Source: CAXBBB01 sp963793245 (GTDB lineage: Bacteria > Bacteroidota > Rhodothermia > Rhodothermales > BA12). Taken from it: a stretch of DNA of 64,000 nucleotides. The DNA is taken from contig CAWBZG010000005.1 in NCBI GenBank assembly GCA_963793245.1, positions 620,001 through 684,000 on the forward strand, written 5' to 3'. Under the pieces are notes generated by a model that saw only the letters and a list, made by a program, of their open reading frames with translations, was not told the DNA's origin and ran no database searches. Made by a program: the position numbers and the translations under genes. Positions 1 to 8,496 of this stretch are shown piece by piece; positions within the stretch are counted from its first letter, which is position 1, and every line of letters starts with the position of its first letter.

Positions 1-1341
1 GGCATCGGCGGACTGCGGATGCTGCGCGCGCTCAACAGCGCCGCCGAAGTCTACCACCTCAACGAAGGCCACTGCGCGTTCCTCCTGTTCGAGTTGATGC
101 GCGAGCGCATGGCGACGGGCGAGACGCGCGAGCAGGCCACTCAATGGGTCCACGATCACTGCGTGTTCACGACGCACACGCCGGTTCTGGCCGGGCACGA
201 CCGCTTCGAGCCGGACCTGCTGCTGGGCCAGTTGTGGAAGATGCGCGACGCGCTCCACCTGAGCGACGAGCAGATCCTCGCCTATGGACGCGTCAAGCCC
301 GACGATCATCAGGAGTGGTTCACGATGACTGTTCTCGGCCTCAACCTGACGCGCGCCGCTAACGGCGTCAGCAAGCTCAACGGCGAAGTCGCCCGCGAGC
401 AATGGACGCAACTCTACCCCGACCGCAAAACCGCCGAAGTGCCCATCGGCCACGTCACCAACGGCATCCACCTGCCGACGTGGACAGCGCAGCCCGCCCG
501 CGAATTCGCCAGCAAGCATCTAGGCGATTGGGAAGCCGACCGCATCGCGCCGACGTTCTGGCAGAAGATCGACCAAGTATCAGACGCCGACGTGTGGGCG
601 CTCCGCAGCGCGCTCCGCAAGCGCCTCGTCGACTTCGCCAAACAGCACGTCGCCGAGCAGACGATGAAGCAGACGTTCGGCCTAGACCCCGACACGCTGA
701 CCATCGGCTTCGCTCGCCGCTTCGCCACGTACAAGCGCGCGCCACTGTTCTTTCACGATGTCGAGCGGGCAGGCAAGATCCTGTCCAATGCGGATCGTCC
801 GGTCCAACTGATCTACGCCGGTAAAGCCCACCCCGCCGACGAGGGCGGCAAGCGCTTTATCCAGCAGATCTACGGCATGACGCAGGAAGCGCCGTTCGAG
901 GGCCGCGTGCTGTTCTTGGAGAACTACAACATGGAGATCGGACGGATGCTCGTCAGCGGCTGCGACGTGTGGCTCAACAACCCGCGCCGTCCGATGGAAG
1001 CGTCGGGCACGAGCGGCCAGAAAGTCAGCGCACACGGCGGCCTCAACCTGTCGATCCTCGACGGCTGGTGGCCCGAAGGCTACGACGGCAGCAACGGCTG
1101 GTCCATCGGCGACGACGACTCGGCGCAGATCGCGTCCGACCCGAGCAAGCAGGACCGCGACGACGCCGAGTTCCTCTACTCGACCATCGAAAACTCGGTC
1201 GTCCCCGAGTTCTACGACCGTACCGACGGCGTGCCCTCGCGCTGGGTCACGCGGATGAAGAACGCCATGCGCGAGCTTCCCGCTCAGTTCAGCTCCGAAC
1301 GCATGGTCGCCGACTACGTCGAGCAGATGTACGACGCCTAA
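1..1341 (+). CDS. glgP: alpha-glucan (glycogen/maltodextrin) phosphorylase, C-terminal part
   Basis: The frame is already open at base 1, so the start lies upstream of the window and 446 residues are visible. Glucan phosphorylases of this family (the type of about 700-850 residues) release glucose-1-phosphate from alpha-1,4-glucans with pyridoxal phosphate in the cytoplasm. Seen here: the HLNEGH and FTTHTPVLAGHD segments, GHVTNGIHLPTW, and near the end EASGTSGQK followed by LNLSILDGWW. The lysine at 1021-1023 is the expected PLP-binding residue. Family members usually read GMK where this one reads GQK. The gene ends just before a strong hairpin, so it is probably the last gene of its transcript. 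Family assignment is secure; the exact substrate (glycogen, maltodextrin) is not. Confidence 0.93.
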   Translation, partial: GIGGLRMLRALNSAAEVYHLNEGHCAFLLFELMRERMATGETREQATQWVHDHCVFTTHTPVLAGHDRFEPDLLLGQLWKMRDALHLSDEQILAYGRVKPDDHQEWFTMTVLGLNLTRAANGVSKLNGEVAREQWTQLYPDRKTAEVPIGHVTNGIHLPTWTAQPAREFASKHLGDWEADRIAPTFWQKIDQVSDADVWALRSALRKRLVDFAKQHVAEQTMKQTFGLDPDTLTIGFARRFATYKRAPLFFHDVERAGKILSNADRPVQLIYAGKAHPADEGGKRFIQQIYGMTQEAPFEGRVLFLENYNMEIGRMLVSGCDVWLNNPRRPMEASGTSGQKVSAHGGLNLSILDGWWPEGYDGSNGWSIGDDDSAQIASDPSKQDRDDAEFLYSTIENSVVPEFYDRTDGVPSRWVTRMKNAMRELPAQFSSERMVADYVEQMYDA

Positions 1342-1366
1342 TCGCAAGCGATCACTGAGCATAGCG

Positions 1367-1401
1367 CCGCCGTCTCTCCTCGTGAGGGGCGGCGGTGTTT
1401 T
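1367..1401 (+). terminator. intrinsic terminator after glgP
   Basis: CCGCCG at 1367-1372 pairs with CGGCGG at 1390-1395, with extra pairing inside the loop (CCTC/GAGG), followed by TGTTTT. It lies 26 bases after the glgP stop and before the next start at 1493. Confidence 0.75.
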
Positions 1402-1492
1402 CGTTTGGCCAGCCTCACCGCTAGCACGCGAAACACGCCCCGTCAATATCGCGTGGGCCTTCGCGCTACGATCGCCTATCTGTATATCGGCC

Positions 1493-1996
1493 ATGACTGC
1501 CCGCGTGCTCTTCTCGCTCCTCATCATAACCGTCTCCTTGCCTATCACGGTAGAAGCGCAGACGTTCGACCTCAAACGTGGTTGGCTCGTGCGGGTACAG
1601 ACCCAAGACGGTTCTACGCTTGCGGGTCACGTAGCAAGCACCTCGGATGATTCGTTTGCGCTGCGTACCGATGGCGAGCTTCCGACTCGGGTCGAGTGGA
1701 GCCGAGTGGACGGCATCGAGCGTTATGCTCAAAATCCGACGAATGAGCTTATTGGGATGGGCGCGGGGCTGATCGTCGGGTCATTCGTAGCCGGGCAATT
1801 CATTTCTCTCTTATTCGCGGGCAGGCCGAGTTTGGACTTGGAGCATTTGCCTGAGCTGATGCTGTTTGGTTCACCGATTGGGATAGTCGTTGGCATGCCC
1901 ATCGGCGGCGCCATCGGTGCCCGGAAGGGCATGCGCTGGGTCGACGTGCCGCCGGGAACGACGGCGCGCGGCGTCGGGCTGAAGATTCGGTTTTAG
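1493..1996 (+). CDS. small exported/membrane protein, function unknown
   Basis: A 167-residue protein that I do not recognise. The ATG at 1493 is preferred to the in-frame start at 1382, because the latter lies inside the glgP terminator and the 1493 start gives a clean signal peptide (residues 1-22, ending VEAQ). The mature part starts with a small beta-rich segment (RVQTQDGSTLAGHV, typical of an SH3-like fold, inference). It continues with two glycine-rich hydrophobic stretches (about 83-107 and 119-140) resembling glycine-zipper membrane segments. It overlaps the convergent HAD gene by 4 bases. The leader ends CCATG and has no Shine-Dalgarno sequence. Confidence 0.7.
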   Translation: MTARVLFSLLIITVSLPITVEAQTFDLKRGWLVRVQTQDGSTLAGHVASTSDDSFALRTDGELPTRVEWSRVDGIERYAQNPTNELIGMGAGLIVGSFVAGQFISLLFAGRPSLDLEHLPELMLFGSPIGIVVGMPIGGAIGARKGMRWVDVPPGTTARGVGLKIRF

Positions 1997-2655
1997 CCTG
2001 CTGCGATCAGCCCCAGCAGCGCGCGAACCTCGGCGTGCGAGTGGGCGATGGCGTCGGCTCCGGCTTCGCGCAACGCATCAGCGTCAAACGTGCCGACAAG
2101 TCCAATCGTACGCGCTCCGGCTCCGCTAGCTGAGCGAATTCCCATTACGGCGTCTTCGATGGCGACGCAGTCCGACGCGTCCAGGCCGAGCAGCCGGGCA
2201 CCGGTCGTGTAGGGCATCGGGTCCGGCTTGTAGCGGGTTACGTCGTCCGCCGTCACGACAGCATCGAAGTAGTCGTCTAATCCAAACTGAGCAAACGCGC
2301 TCTGCTGGCTCACACGCGCCGACGAGGTGACGAGCGCGGCTGCAATCCCCGCCTCTCGGACGGCACGCAGGGTGTCGAGCACGCCGTCGACGAGTTGCAA
2401 CTCACCTTCGAGCGACTCCATGTGGCGGATCTTGCCCAGGCGCAACTCCTCTGCCGTAGCGCGGTCGCCTGCGTAGTCACGCGCGACGACTTCGTAGATC
2501 TCGAAGCCGGATCGTCCTTTGAACGTCGCCCACACATCAGCAGGAACGTGGATGTCGTACTCCTCGAAGAGCAGGTCTTTGGAGCGATCGTGCAGCGCTT
2601 CGCTGTCGAGGACGACGCCGTCCATGTCGAAGAGGATACCTCGGAAGTGGGTCAC
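1993..2655 (-). CDS. HAD-superfamily phosphatase (beta-phosphoglucomutase-like)
   Basis: A 220-residue haloacid-dehalogenase-type hydrolase. Motif I is FDMDGVV (nucleophile D10, acid/base D12), motif II is the TSS at 110-112, motif III is K143 in RYKPDP, and motif IV is IEDAVMG (E167, D168). The helical cap between residues 18 and 85 is the C1 type of beta-phosphoglucomutase, phosphoglycolate and sugar-phosphate phosphatases. Substrate cannot be read from sequence. The ATG overlaps the stop of the metallophosphoesterase by 4 bases, so the two are very likely translationally coupled. It is probably the last gene of the pdh transcript and converges on the exported-protein gene. Confidence 0.88.
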   Translation of the reverse strand: MTHFRGILFDMDGVVLDSEALHDRSKDLLFEEYDIHVPADVWATFKGRSGFEIYEVVARDYAGDRATAEELRLGKIRHMESLEGELQLVDGVLDTLRAVREAGIAAALVTSSARVSQQSAFAQFGLDDYFDAVVTADDVTRYKPDPMPYTTGARLLGLDASDCVAIEDAVMGIRSASGAGARTIGLVGTFDADALREAGADAIAHSHAEVRALLGLIAAG

Positions 2656-3482
2656 AACGCCTCTCGGCTGAACGTCCGCGACTCGCCTTGCTCAAATCGC
2701 CCGGCATCCGAGTCAAAATCCCACTCGTCGATCGTGAACTCCCTTTCGGTCACGCGAATGATGTTGAAGTAGTTACGGCCCGCATTGCTACCCCTTCCGC
2801 GCGACGATGTCGCCGTTCCCGCGCTCGCCACCACGACGCGATGTCCCTGCGCCGTCGTCGAGAGCCGACCGTTGGGCAGCACACGCGCCGCCTCGACGTG
2901 GGAGATGTGGAGGTGTCCGCACAGCACCAGATCGACGCGCGCCGACGCGGTCACCGCCAGCGTTTTCTGCGCGTTGCGCGCCACTTTGTGATCGCCGATC
3001 GCACGCAGCCGCAGCAGGTGATGATGCAGCATCAGGATCCGAAAGTCGTCCGGATTGCCGTCGCCAAAAAACGGGCGAATCGCCCCGCGCGCCGTCTGCC
3101 CCAGTCGTCCATTGGCAATCGTGCGCCCATGCGCGCTGTTGATGCCCAAGATCGATAACCCTTCGGCCTCATACGTCGGTGCCAGATCGGGCGAGATCAT
3201 CCGTCGATACCGCGCCAGCGGGCGCAGCAGTCGACCCAGCGGATTCCACCATTGGAGCGTGTCGTGGTTGCCCGGAACGACGAGTGTCGGCACGTCGAAA
3301 CGCTCGATCAGCGCCCGCGCTTGCCGAAACTGGTCGGGACGAGCACGCTGCGTCAGATCGCCTGACAAGCACACGACATCCGCGCCTTGCGCCTGCATCG
3401 TCTCCACCATCGCGTCGACGATGCGTGGATGCCCGATCTTCCCAAAGTGAATGTCCGAAGCGTGCGCAATCGTGTGCGTCAT
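2652..3482 (-). CDS. calcineurin-like metallophosphoesterase
   Basis: A 276-residue cytoplasmic phosphoesterase of the class that includes cAMP phosphodiesterase CpdA. Metal-binding motifs are present in order: SDIHFG (D10, H12), SGDLTQ (D42), PGNHD (N72, H73), a histidine cluster LHHHLL in the middle, and CGHLH. Members hydrolyse cyclic nucleotides or other phosphodiesters; which one applies here is unknown. It lies between pdhC and the HAD gene, with 4-base overlaps on both sides as the frames now stand. If the pdhC frame is repaired, the gap to pdhC becomes 46 bases. Confidence 0.88.
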   Translation of the reverse strand: MTHTIAHASDIHFGKIGHPRIVDAMVETMQAQGADVVCLSGDLTQRARPDQFRQARALIERFDVPTLVVPGNHDTLQWWNPLGRLLRPLARYRRMISPDLAPTYEAEGLSILGINSAHGRTIANGRLGQTARGAIRPFFGDGNPDDFRILMLHHHLLRLRAIGDHKVARNAQKTLAVTASARVDLVLCGHLHISHVEAARVLPNGRLSTTAQGHRVVVASAGTATSSRGRGSNAGRNYFNIIRVTEREFTIDEWDFDSDAGRFEQGESRTFSREAL

Positions 3483-4915
3483 ACCAAAACCCCGTAAGGC
3501 CGATTCACGAATCGCCCTGGCTCAACGATCACAGCAACATCGTCATCGGCGCTTCGAGCAGGCCTCTTGACGGTGCCCAAGAACGCCGCGCCCGACGCAC
3601 CATCTAACACGCGGTGATCACACGAGAGCGTGACTTTCATCCGCTTGCCCGGAACGACAGCGCCGTCCTTGACGACTGCCTCGTCACGGATGCCGCCAAT
3701 GGCGAGGATCGCCGCGTTGGGCGGGTTGATGATGGCTGTAAACTCTTCGATGCCAAACATGCCCAGGTTCGAGGTCGTGAACGTCGACCCGCTGAACTCT
3801 TCGGGCGCTAGCTTTTTGTCTTTGGCGCGGCCCGCCAGTTCGCGCGTCTCGGCTCCGATCTGCGCCAGTCCCTTGCGGTCGGCGTCGCGGATGACGGGCG
3901 TGAGCAGTCCGTCTTCGATGGCGACGGCGACGGCGACGTGCGCGTTCTTGTGGTAGCGGATCACGCCGCCCTCTTCGTCCCACGACGCGTTGACAGCCGG
4001 ATGCTGCCCCAGCGCGACGGCGCACGCCTTGGTGACCAGGTCGTTGAACGACACTTTGCCCCTCTCCTGCTCGGCTGCCACCTTGTTGATCTGCGAGCGA
4101 AACGCCATCGCCGCCCCCATGTCGATGTCGACCGTCAGGTAGAAGTGCGGCGCGGTGAACTTGCTCTGTGCCAGACGGCGCCCAATCGACTTGCGCATCT
4201 GCGAGATGGGCGTCGTGGTGAAGTCGCCTTCGGACGGAAGAGCGGGAGCCTGCGGCTTGGCCGGAGCGGACTTCGCGGGCTGTGCAGCCGGAGCGCTTTG
4301 CTGCTGAGCAGAAGCCTTGTGACCTTCGATGTCGCGGCGGACGATGCGCCCATCCGTGCCCGTCCCGCTCACGCCCGACAGGTCGATGCCGCGCTCCTTC
4401 GCCATCGCACGCGCCAACGGCGATGCCTTGATGCGCCCGCCTTCTGTCGTGCTGCTGCCAGAGGCCTGCTGCGGCTGACTGGCTGGCTGTGCGCTGTCGG
4501 CTGCTGCCGAAGGTGCGTCGAGGGTATCGCCTTCGTGCGTGCGGTTGGTCGGAACGGTTTGGCCTTCTTGGTGATCGCCTTCGACGGCGGAATCAGGCGC
4601 ATCGGTTTCGGTCGCTTCGGCCTGCTGACCGGTCGCACCGCCGCCGTACTTGGCGAGAATGCCCGAGATGTCTTCGCCTTCTTTCCCCAAGACCGCGATC
4701 AGTCCGCCGATAGGGATGCCCGCGCCTTCTTCGACCAGCTTTTTGAGCAGCACGCCGTCGTCGTAGACCTCCAGGTCCATCGTGGCCTTGTCGGTTTCGA
4801 CCTGCGCGATCACGTCGCCGGACGAAACGGCGTCGCCTTCGTTGGCGAGCCACGCGGAGAGGACGCCCTCTTCCATCGTGTCGCTCATTTTGGGCATTTC
4901 GACGGGGATAGCCAT
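3479..4915 (-). CDS. pdhC: pyruvate dehydrogenase E2, dihydrolipoyl acetyltransferase (C-terminus frameshifted)
   Basis: Transfers acetyl groups from lipoyl-lysine to CoA in the pyruvate dehydrogenase complex. Start chosen at MAIPVEMPKMSD, the normal beginning of the lipoyl domain; the longer frame adds 17 atypical residues. Domains: lipoyl domain 1-80 with K43 in ETDKATM; Ala/Pro/Gln-rich linker; E1/E3-binding domain about 161-200; second linker; catalytic domain from about 235 with CDHRVLDG (H434, D438). The last 26 residues do not fit the family. Omitting one C in the GGCC at 3561-3564 would give KRLLEAPMTMLL then stop at 3529-3531, a standard E2 ending. As written, the frame runs on to overlap the next gene by 4 bases. 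Third gene of pdhA-pdhB-pdhC. Confidence 0.93.
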   Translation of the reverse strand: MAIPVEMPKMSDTMEEGVLSAWLANEGDAVSSGDVIAQVETDKATMDLEVYDDGVLLKKLVEEGAGIPIGGLIAVLGKEGEDISGILAKYGGGATGQQAEATETDAPDSAVEGDHQEGQTVPTNRTHEGDTLDAPSAAADSAQPASQPQQASGSSTTEGGRIKASPLARAMAKERGIDLSGVSGTGTDGRIVRRDIEGHKASAQQQSAPAAQPAKSAPAKPQAPALPSEGDFTTTPISQMRKSIGRRLAQSKFTAPHFYLTVDIDMGAAMAFRSQINKVAAEQERGKVSFNDLVTKACAVALGQHPAVNASWDEEGGVIRYHKNAHVAVAVAIEDGLLTPVIRDADRKGLAQIGAETRELAGRAKDKKLAPEEFSGSTFTTSNLGMFGIEEFTAIINPPNAAILAIGGIRDEAVVKDGAVVPGKRMKVTLSCDHRVLDGASGAAFLGTVKRPARSADDDVAVIVEPGRFVNRPYGVLV

Positions 4916-4966
4916 GTCGGTCGGGGTCGGGTGTGGGGCGAGGTGGGAGTGAGACCGAAGCCTCAT

Positions 4967-5049
4967 GTCATCCCGAGCCTGTCGAGGGATCTCTCGAAGT
5001 TAGCCGCGACCACGGAGGTCGCTGGCTCGCCTCGCTCGCTCAGGATGAC
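4967..5049. repeat. REP-like palindromic intergenic repeat, copy 1
   Basis: An 83-base imperfect palindrome bounded by GTCATCCCGAGC and GCTCAGGATGAC, with the shared inner phrase TGTCGAGGGATCT. A second copy is at 6078-6152. It fills most of the gap between pdhB and pdhC. This layout matches the dispersed REP-type hairpins of many bacterial chromosomes, which usually act as mRNA-stability or transposase-mobilised elements. Confidence 0.8.
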
Positions 5050-5061
5050 GAGGTAAAAGAT

Positions 5062-6042
5062 TTAGACGTACAGCACGGCTTTCACCGCGTCGATGACGTC
5101 CTGCGTCTGCGGCATGTAGTGCGCGATCAGGTTCTTGGCGTACGGCGCCGGGATGTCCTTGGCCGTTACGCGCATGATCGGCGCGTCGAGGTGGTCGAAG
5201 CAGCGCTCCTGAATCTGATAGGTGATCTCGCTAGCGACCGACGCAAACGGGTTGCTCTCGTCGACGATGACGAGCCGGTTGGTCTTGCGGACACTGTCGG
5301 CGACCGTTTCGATGTCGAACGGGCGGATCGTGCGCGGGTCGATGACCGTCGCTTCGATGCCGTCCTTGGCGAGTTCGTCGGCGGCTTCGATGGCGCGCCA
5401 GTAGCTCTTGTTGTGGGCGACGATGGTCACGTCCTTACCCTCACGCGCGACGCGCGCTTTGCCGATCGGGATCAGGTAGTCTTCGGCGTCGGACACTTCG
5501 CCTTTGAGTCCGAACATCAGCTCGGATTCGAGAAAGACGATGGGGTCGTCGTCGCGGATGGCGGATTTGAGCAAGCCTTTGGCGTCGTCCGGGTTCGAGA
5601 CCGAGATGACTTTGAGGCCGGGGAACGTGGCGTAGATGCTCTCGACCGACGTGTTGTGCGTTGCGGCGAGTTGCCCGGCGGCTCCGTTGGCACCACGGAA
5701 GACGATAGGCATCGCAAACTGGCCGTCGCTCATGTAGCGGATTTTGGCGGCGTTGTTGATGATCTGATCAATGGCGACGAACGCGAAGTTCCAGGTCATG
5801 AACTCGATGATCGGACGCAGCCCGTTCATCGCCGCGCCGACGGCCAAGCCGCTGAAGCCGTTTTCCGAGATCGGCGTGTCGATGATGCGCTTGGGACCGA
5901 ACTGGTCGAGCATCCCTTCGGACACTTTGTACGCGCCGTTGTACTCGGCGACTTCCTCGCCCATCAGGAAGACGCGTTCGTCGCGCACCATCTCTTCGGT
6001 CATCGCGTCGCGGAGTGCTTCGCGGAATTGCAGCATTGCCAT
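5062..6042 (-). CDS. pdhB: pyruvate dehydrogenase E1 component, beta subunit
   Basis: A 326-residue thiamine-diphosphate-dependent decarboxylase subunit, the usual length for the alpha2beta2 type. Recognisable segments: MGEEVAEYNGAYKVSEGM near the start, DTPISENGFSG, the RGANGAAGQLAATHN stretch that contributes to the active site, and VIDPRTIRPFD in the C-terminal transketolase domain. It pairs with the alpha subunit encoded upstream and docks on E2. A second ATG two codons in is possible. It is flanked on both sides by the REP-like repeats, an arrangement that could set differential mRNA stability between the three genes (inference). Confidence 0.95.
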   Translation of the reverse strand: MAMLQFREALRDAMTEEMVRDERVFLMGEEVAEYNGAYKVSEGMLDQFGPKRIIDTPISENGFSGLAVGAAMNGLRPIIEFMTWNFAFVAIDQIINNAAKIRYMSDGQFAMPIVFRGANGAAGQLAATHNTSVESIYATFPGLKVISVSNPDDAKGLLKSAIRDDDPIVFLESELMFGLKGEVSDAEDYLIPIGKARVAREGKDVTIVAHNKSYWRAIEAADELAKDGIEATVIDPRTIRPFDIETVADSVRKTNRLVIVDESNPFASVASEITYQIQERCFDHLDAPIMRVTAKDIPAPYAKNLIAHYMPQTQDVIDAVKAVLYV

Positions 6043-6077
6043 CGGTTCTAGTCTTGATTTGTCGGGCCGCCGATCTT

Positions 6078-6152
6078 GTCATCCCGAGCTTGTCGAGGGA
6101 TCTCCGAAGTAAGCCGAAAAGACGGGGTTCCTTCGGCTTCGCTCAGGATGAC
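6078..6152. repeat. REP-like palindromic intergenic repeat, copy 2
   Basis: A 75-base element with the same ends as copy 1 (GTCATCCCGAGC and GCTCAGGATGAC) and the same TGTCGAGGGATCT phrase. The centre contains its own short inverted repeat (AAGCCGAA against TTCGGCTT). It lies in the 134-base gap between pdhA and pdhB. Confidence 0.8.
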
Positions 6153-6176
6153 GGGTGAAAAGTGGGAACGCGAGCG

Positions 6177-7289
6177 CTACGAGATAAACGGGTAGTCCTT
6201 CTGCGAGTAGACGTTTTCGTACGCCGTCTCGATACCGGGCAGCGGGCTGTTGTCCGCAAACTCGACGGCTTTCAGGACGACCTCTTTGGTCTCGTCATCG
6301 ATGGCGTCGAGTTCGTCCGACGTCGCGAGCTTGTGGCCGACCATGTAGGCCTTGAGGCGCAGGATCGGATCCTCGTCCTTCTTGGCGTCCATCTCCTCCT
6401 TGGTACGGTAGTTCTGTGGGTCCGACATCGAGTGGCCGCGGTAGCGGTACGTCTTCATCTCGATCAGCGACGGCTTCCCTTCGCGCGCCATCTCGACGTG
6501 ATCGCGCAGCGCCTTGGTGACGGTCAAAACGTCCATCCCGTCGACAACCGACGAGGCGATGTCGTAGCCCACGGCCAAGCGGCTGAACTCGGGCTGGCCG
6601 AACGCGCGCTCGGTCGAGGTGCCCATCGCGTAGTTGTTGTTCTCGATCACGACGACGACCGGCAGCTTGTAGAGCGACGCCAGGTTGAGCGCTTCGTGGA
6701 CCGCGCCCTGACCGACGGCTCCGTCGCCCAAGAACACGATGCAGACGCCGCCGTCCTCTTTGTACTTGTGCGCGAACGCGATGCCGACGCCGACCGGCAC
6801 GTGCGCGCCGACGATGCCGTGCCCGCCGAACATGCCGACTTCCTTCTTGAAGTAGTGCATCGACCCGCCCTTGCCGCGCGAGCTTCCGCCGACTTTGCCA
6901 AAGAGTTCGGCCATGCACTCGTCCGGCGTCATGCCCAGCGCGAGTCCGATACCGTGATCGCGATAGGCCGTAATCACGCTGTCGTCGCCGACCTTGAGTG
7001 CGTTGACCGTTCCTGTCGAGACGGCTTCTTGTCCGATGTAGAGGTGGAGGAAACCAGCGATCTTCTGCTTGCCGTACATCTGGGCCGCGCGCTCTTCGAA
7101 CCGCCGCTGGAGCGTCATCGAGCGGTACGTCTCGCGCAGGTCGTCAGCCGACATGCCGAGTTCTTCGTGACCGAAGGCGCCGCCTTTGTAGTGGTTGAAC
7201 GTGAACTCGACGGTCTCGGCCACCACGCCGCCTTTCTTCTTGGGCGCGCGCTTGCGAGCGGCGCGGGGTTTCGATGCAGTTTCGGCCAT
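6177..7289 (-). CDS. pdhA: pyruvate dehydrogenase E1 component, alpha subunit
   Basis: A 370-residue subunit that binds thiamine diphosphate and decarboxylates pyruvate. The start at 7289 (MAETASK) is chosen because the 25 codons upstream are not family-like. There is a lysine/arginine-rich N-terminal tail (8-20), then HLYIGQEA, RGKGGSMHYF, the ThDP motif GDGAVGQG with ENNNYAMG about 27 residues on (188-223), and the phosphorylation-loop-like YRYRGHSMSDP. It is the first gene of pdhA-pdhB-pdhC. A lone lipoyl-binding E2 follows; E3 is not in this window. It is divergent from the polyprenol-phosphate glycosyltransferase across 246 bases. Confidence 0.96.
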   Translation of the reverse strand: MAETASKPRAARKRAPKKKGGVVAETVEFTFNHYKGGAFGHEELGMSADDLRETYRSMTLQRRFEERAAQMYGKQKIAGFLHLYIGQEAVSTGTVNALKVGDDSVITAYRDHGIGLALGMTPDECMAELFGKVGGSSRGKGGSMHYFKKEVGMFGGHGIVGAHVPVGVGIAFAHKYKEDGGVCIVFLGDGAVGQGAVHEALNLASLYKLPVVVVIENNNYAMGTSTERAFGQPEFSRLAVGYDIASSVVDGMDVLTVTKALRDHVEMAREGKPSLIEMKTYRYRGHSMSDPQNYRTKEEMDAKKDEDPILRLKAYMVGHKLATSDELDAIDDETKEVVLKAVEFADNSPLPGIETAYENVYSQKDYPFIS

Positions 7290-7360
7290 GAGGGAGAGAA
7301 AAGACTTCGCGGGCAGGACGGTAGGATGGAGCGCACGACGGACGGTCGGTGTTCCAAAAC

Positions 7361-7368
7361 CCAAGATA
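7361..7368 (-). promoter_or_regulatory. possible -7 box for pdhA
   Basis: TATCTTGG on the minus strand, about 70 bases before the pdhA ATG, resembles the Bacteroidota TAnnTTTG box with one mismatch. No clear -33 element was found. The 246-base gap between pdhA and the divergent gene otherwise shows nothing I can name. Confidence 0.35.
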
Positions 7369-7535
7369 CCCGCTCCGTACGGCTCCCAAGACCTACTTGT
7401 CCCCCGACGGAATCGGCTTCACACGCCCTTCTATGGGAAGCGCTTCCAGACGAGTCACTGCGTTGCGATCGTTATCTTCGCCGGTTCTCGCCACCGCCCC
7501 AACTGCTCGCTCCCGTGTCGCTCCCGCCGCCCGAA

Positions 7536-8324
7536 ATGGACTCGTCCGGCTTCGTACCGTCAGACCTGGCTGCTTCGCCTGATCTGCTGCCCCAAGTGAG
7601 AGGCCGCGCCATCGTCATCGTGCCGACGTACAACGAGGCGCAGAACGTCGAGGTCGTCATCGACCGCGTGCTGGAGCAGCCCGGCCACTTCGACATCCTC
7701 ATCGTCGACGATGGATCGCCCGATGGAACGGCTGGCCTGGTCCGCAAGGCGATGGATGAGCACCCCGAACGCGTCCACCTGATTGAGCGCGAAGGAAAAC
7801 TGGGGTTGGGGACAGCCTATCTCGCTGGATTCGGCTGGGCGCTGTCGCACGATTACACGTACGTGCTCGAGATGGACGCCGACCTCTCGCACAACCCCGC
7901 CGACCTGCCCGCGCTGCTGGCCCCCGTAGCGATGGACGACGCCGACCTCGCCATCGGCTCGCGCTACCTGGGCGGCGTCCGGGTAATGAACTGGCCGCTG
8001 ACACGCCTGATGCTCAGCTACGGTGCGGGGATGTACACGCGCGCTATCACCAATCTGCCGGTTCAGGACGTAACCGCAGGCTTCAAGTGCTTCCACCGCC
8101 GCGTACTTGAGGCCATCGACCTGAGCAGCGTAAAGTCGAACGGTTACTCGTTTCAGGTCGAGATGAACTACCGCGCGTGGCGCAAAGGCTTCCGGCTGTC
8201 CGAAGTGCCCATCGTATTCACCGAACGGACGGAGGGACAGAGCAAAATGAGCAAAGGCATCGTCCGCGAGGCCGCATTCAAAGTGTGGGAGTTGCGGCTA
8301 CGGGCGCTGACGGGGCGGCTGTGA
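7536..8324 (+). CDS. polyprenol-phosphate mannosyl/glucosyl transferase (GT2, DPM1-like)
   Basis: A 262-residue GT-A glycosyltransferase that moves a sugar from a nucleotide donor onto undecaprenyl/dolichyl phosphate at the cytoplasmic membrane face. Seen: VPTYNEAQNV (30-38), IVDDGSPDGT (56-65), GLGTAYLAGF, and the metal-binding EMDADLSHNP (DxD at 114-116), then GSRYLGG and VTAGFKCF, all diagnostic of the DPM1 group. There is no C-terminal membrane domain, so it is the soluble bacterial type. The start at 7536 is an ATG in frame; the frame extends upstream without family similarity. A sugar transferase follows 127-173 bases later, suggesting envelope glycan work. Confidence 0.9.
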   Translation: MDSSGFVPSDLAASPDLLPQVRGRAIVIVPTYNEAQNVEVVIDRVLEQPGHFDILIVDDGSPDGTAGLVRKAMDEHPERVHLIEREGKLGLGTAYLAGFGWALSHDYTYVLEMDADLSHNPADLPALLAPVAMDDADLAIGSRYLGGVRVMNWPLTRLMLSYGAGMYTRAITNLPVQDVTAGFKCFHRRVLEAIDLSSVKSNGYSFQVEMNYRAWRKGFRLSEVPIVFTERTEGQSKMSKGIVREAAFKVWELRLRALTGRL

Positions 8325-8341
8325 ATCGGCACGAGTGCTGA

Positions 8342-8386
8342 ATACAAGCGGCGACTTCGCCTTCCGTCGCTCAAACGGGCTTGTAT
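8342..8386. repeat. hairpin with internal second stem
   Basis: ATACAAGC (8342-8349) pairs with GCTTGTAT (8379-8386), and inside it GCGAC (8351-8355) pairs with GTCGC (8366-8370). No T-run follows, so this is not a textbook terminator, but its place just after the glycosyltransferase suggests transcript-end or mRNA-stability function. Confidence 0.5.
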
Positions 8387-8496
8387 CCTGGGGCGGTATC
8401 CTCGTCTCTACCTCAGTAGCGAGACCCTCTTATCAGACTGATCGCATCCGTTGACTAAACCATACGACGTACTCAAACGCGCAGCCGACGTAGCTC

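Noticed and set aside
682..1575. 297-codon minus-strand frame across glgP
   Set aside because: Antisense to the conserved phosphorylase; composition is that of a shadow frame and no family is recognisable.
3938..5056. 372-codon plus-strand frame across pdhC, with similar ones at 4933-6051 and 9099-10427
   Set aside because: Each mirrors a conserved enzyme on the other strand, and low-complexity composition shows they are GC artefacts.
6162..8324. Very long open frame on the plus strand antisense to pdhA
   Set aside because: Only the last 262 codons (from 7536) are a real gene; the upstream part is arginine/aspartate-rich shadow coding of pdhA caused by high GC.
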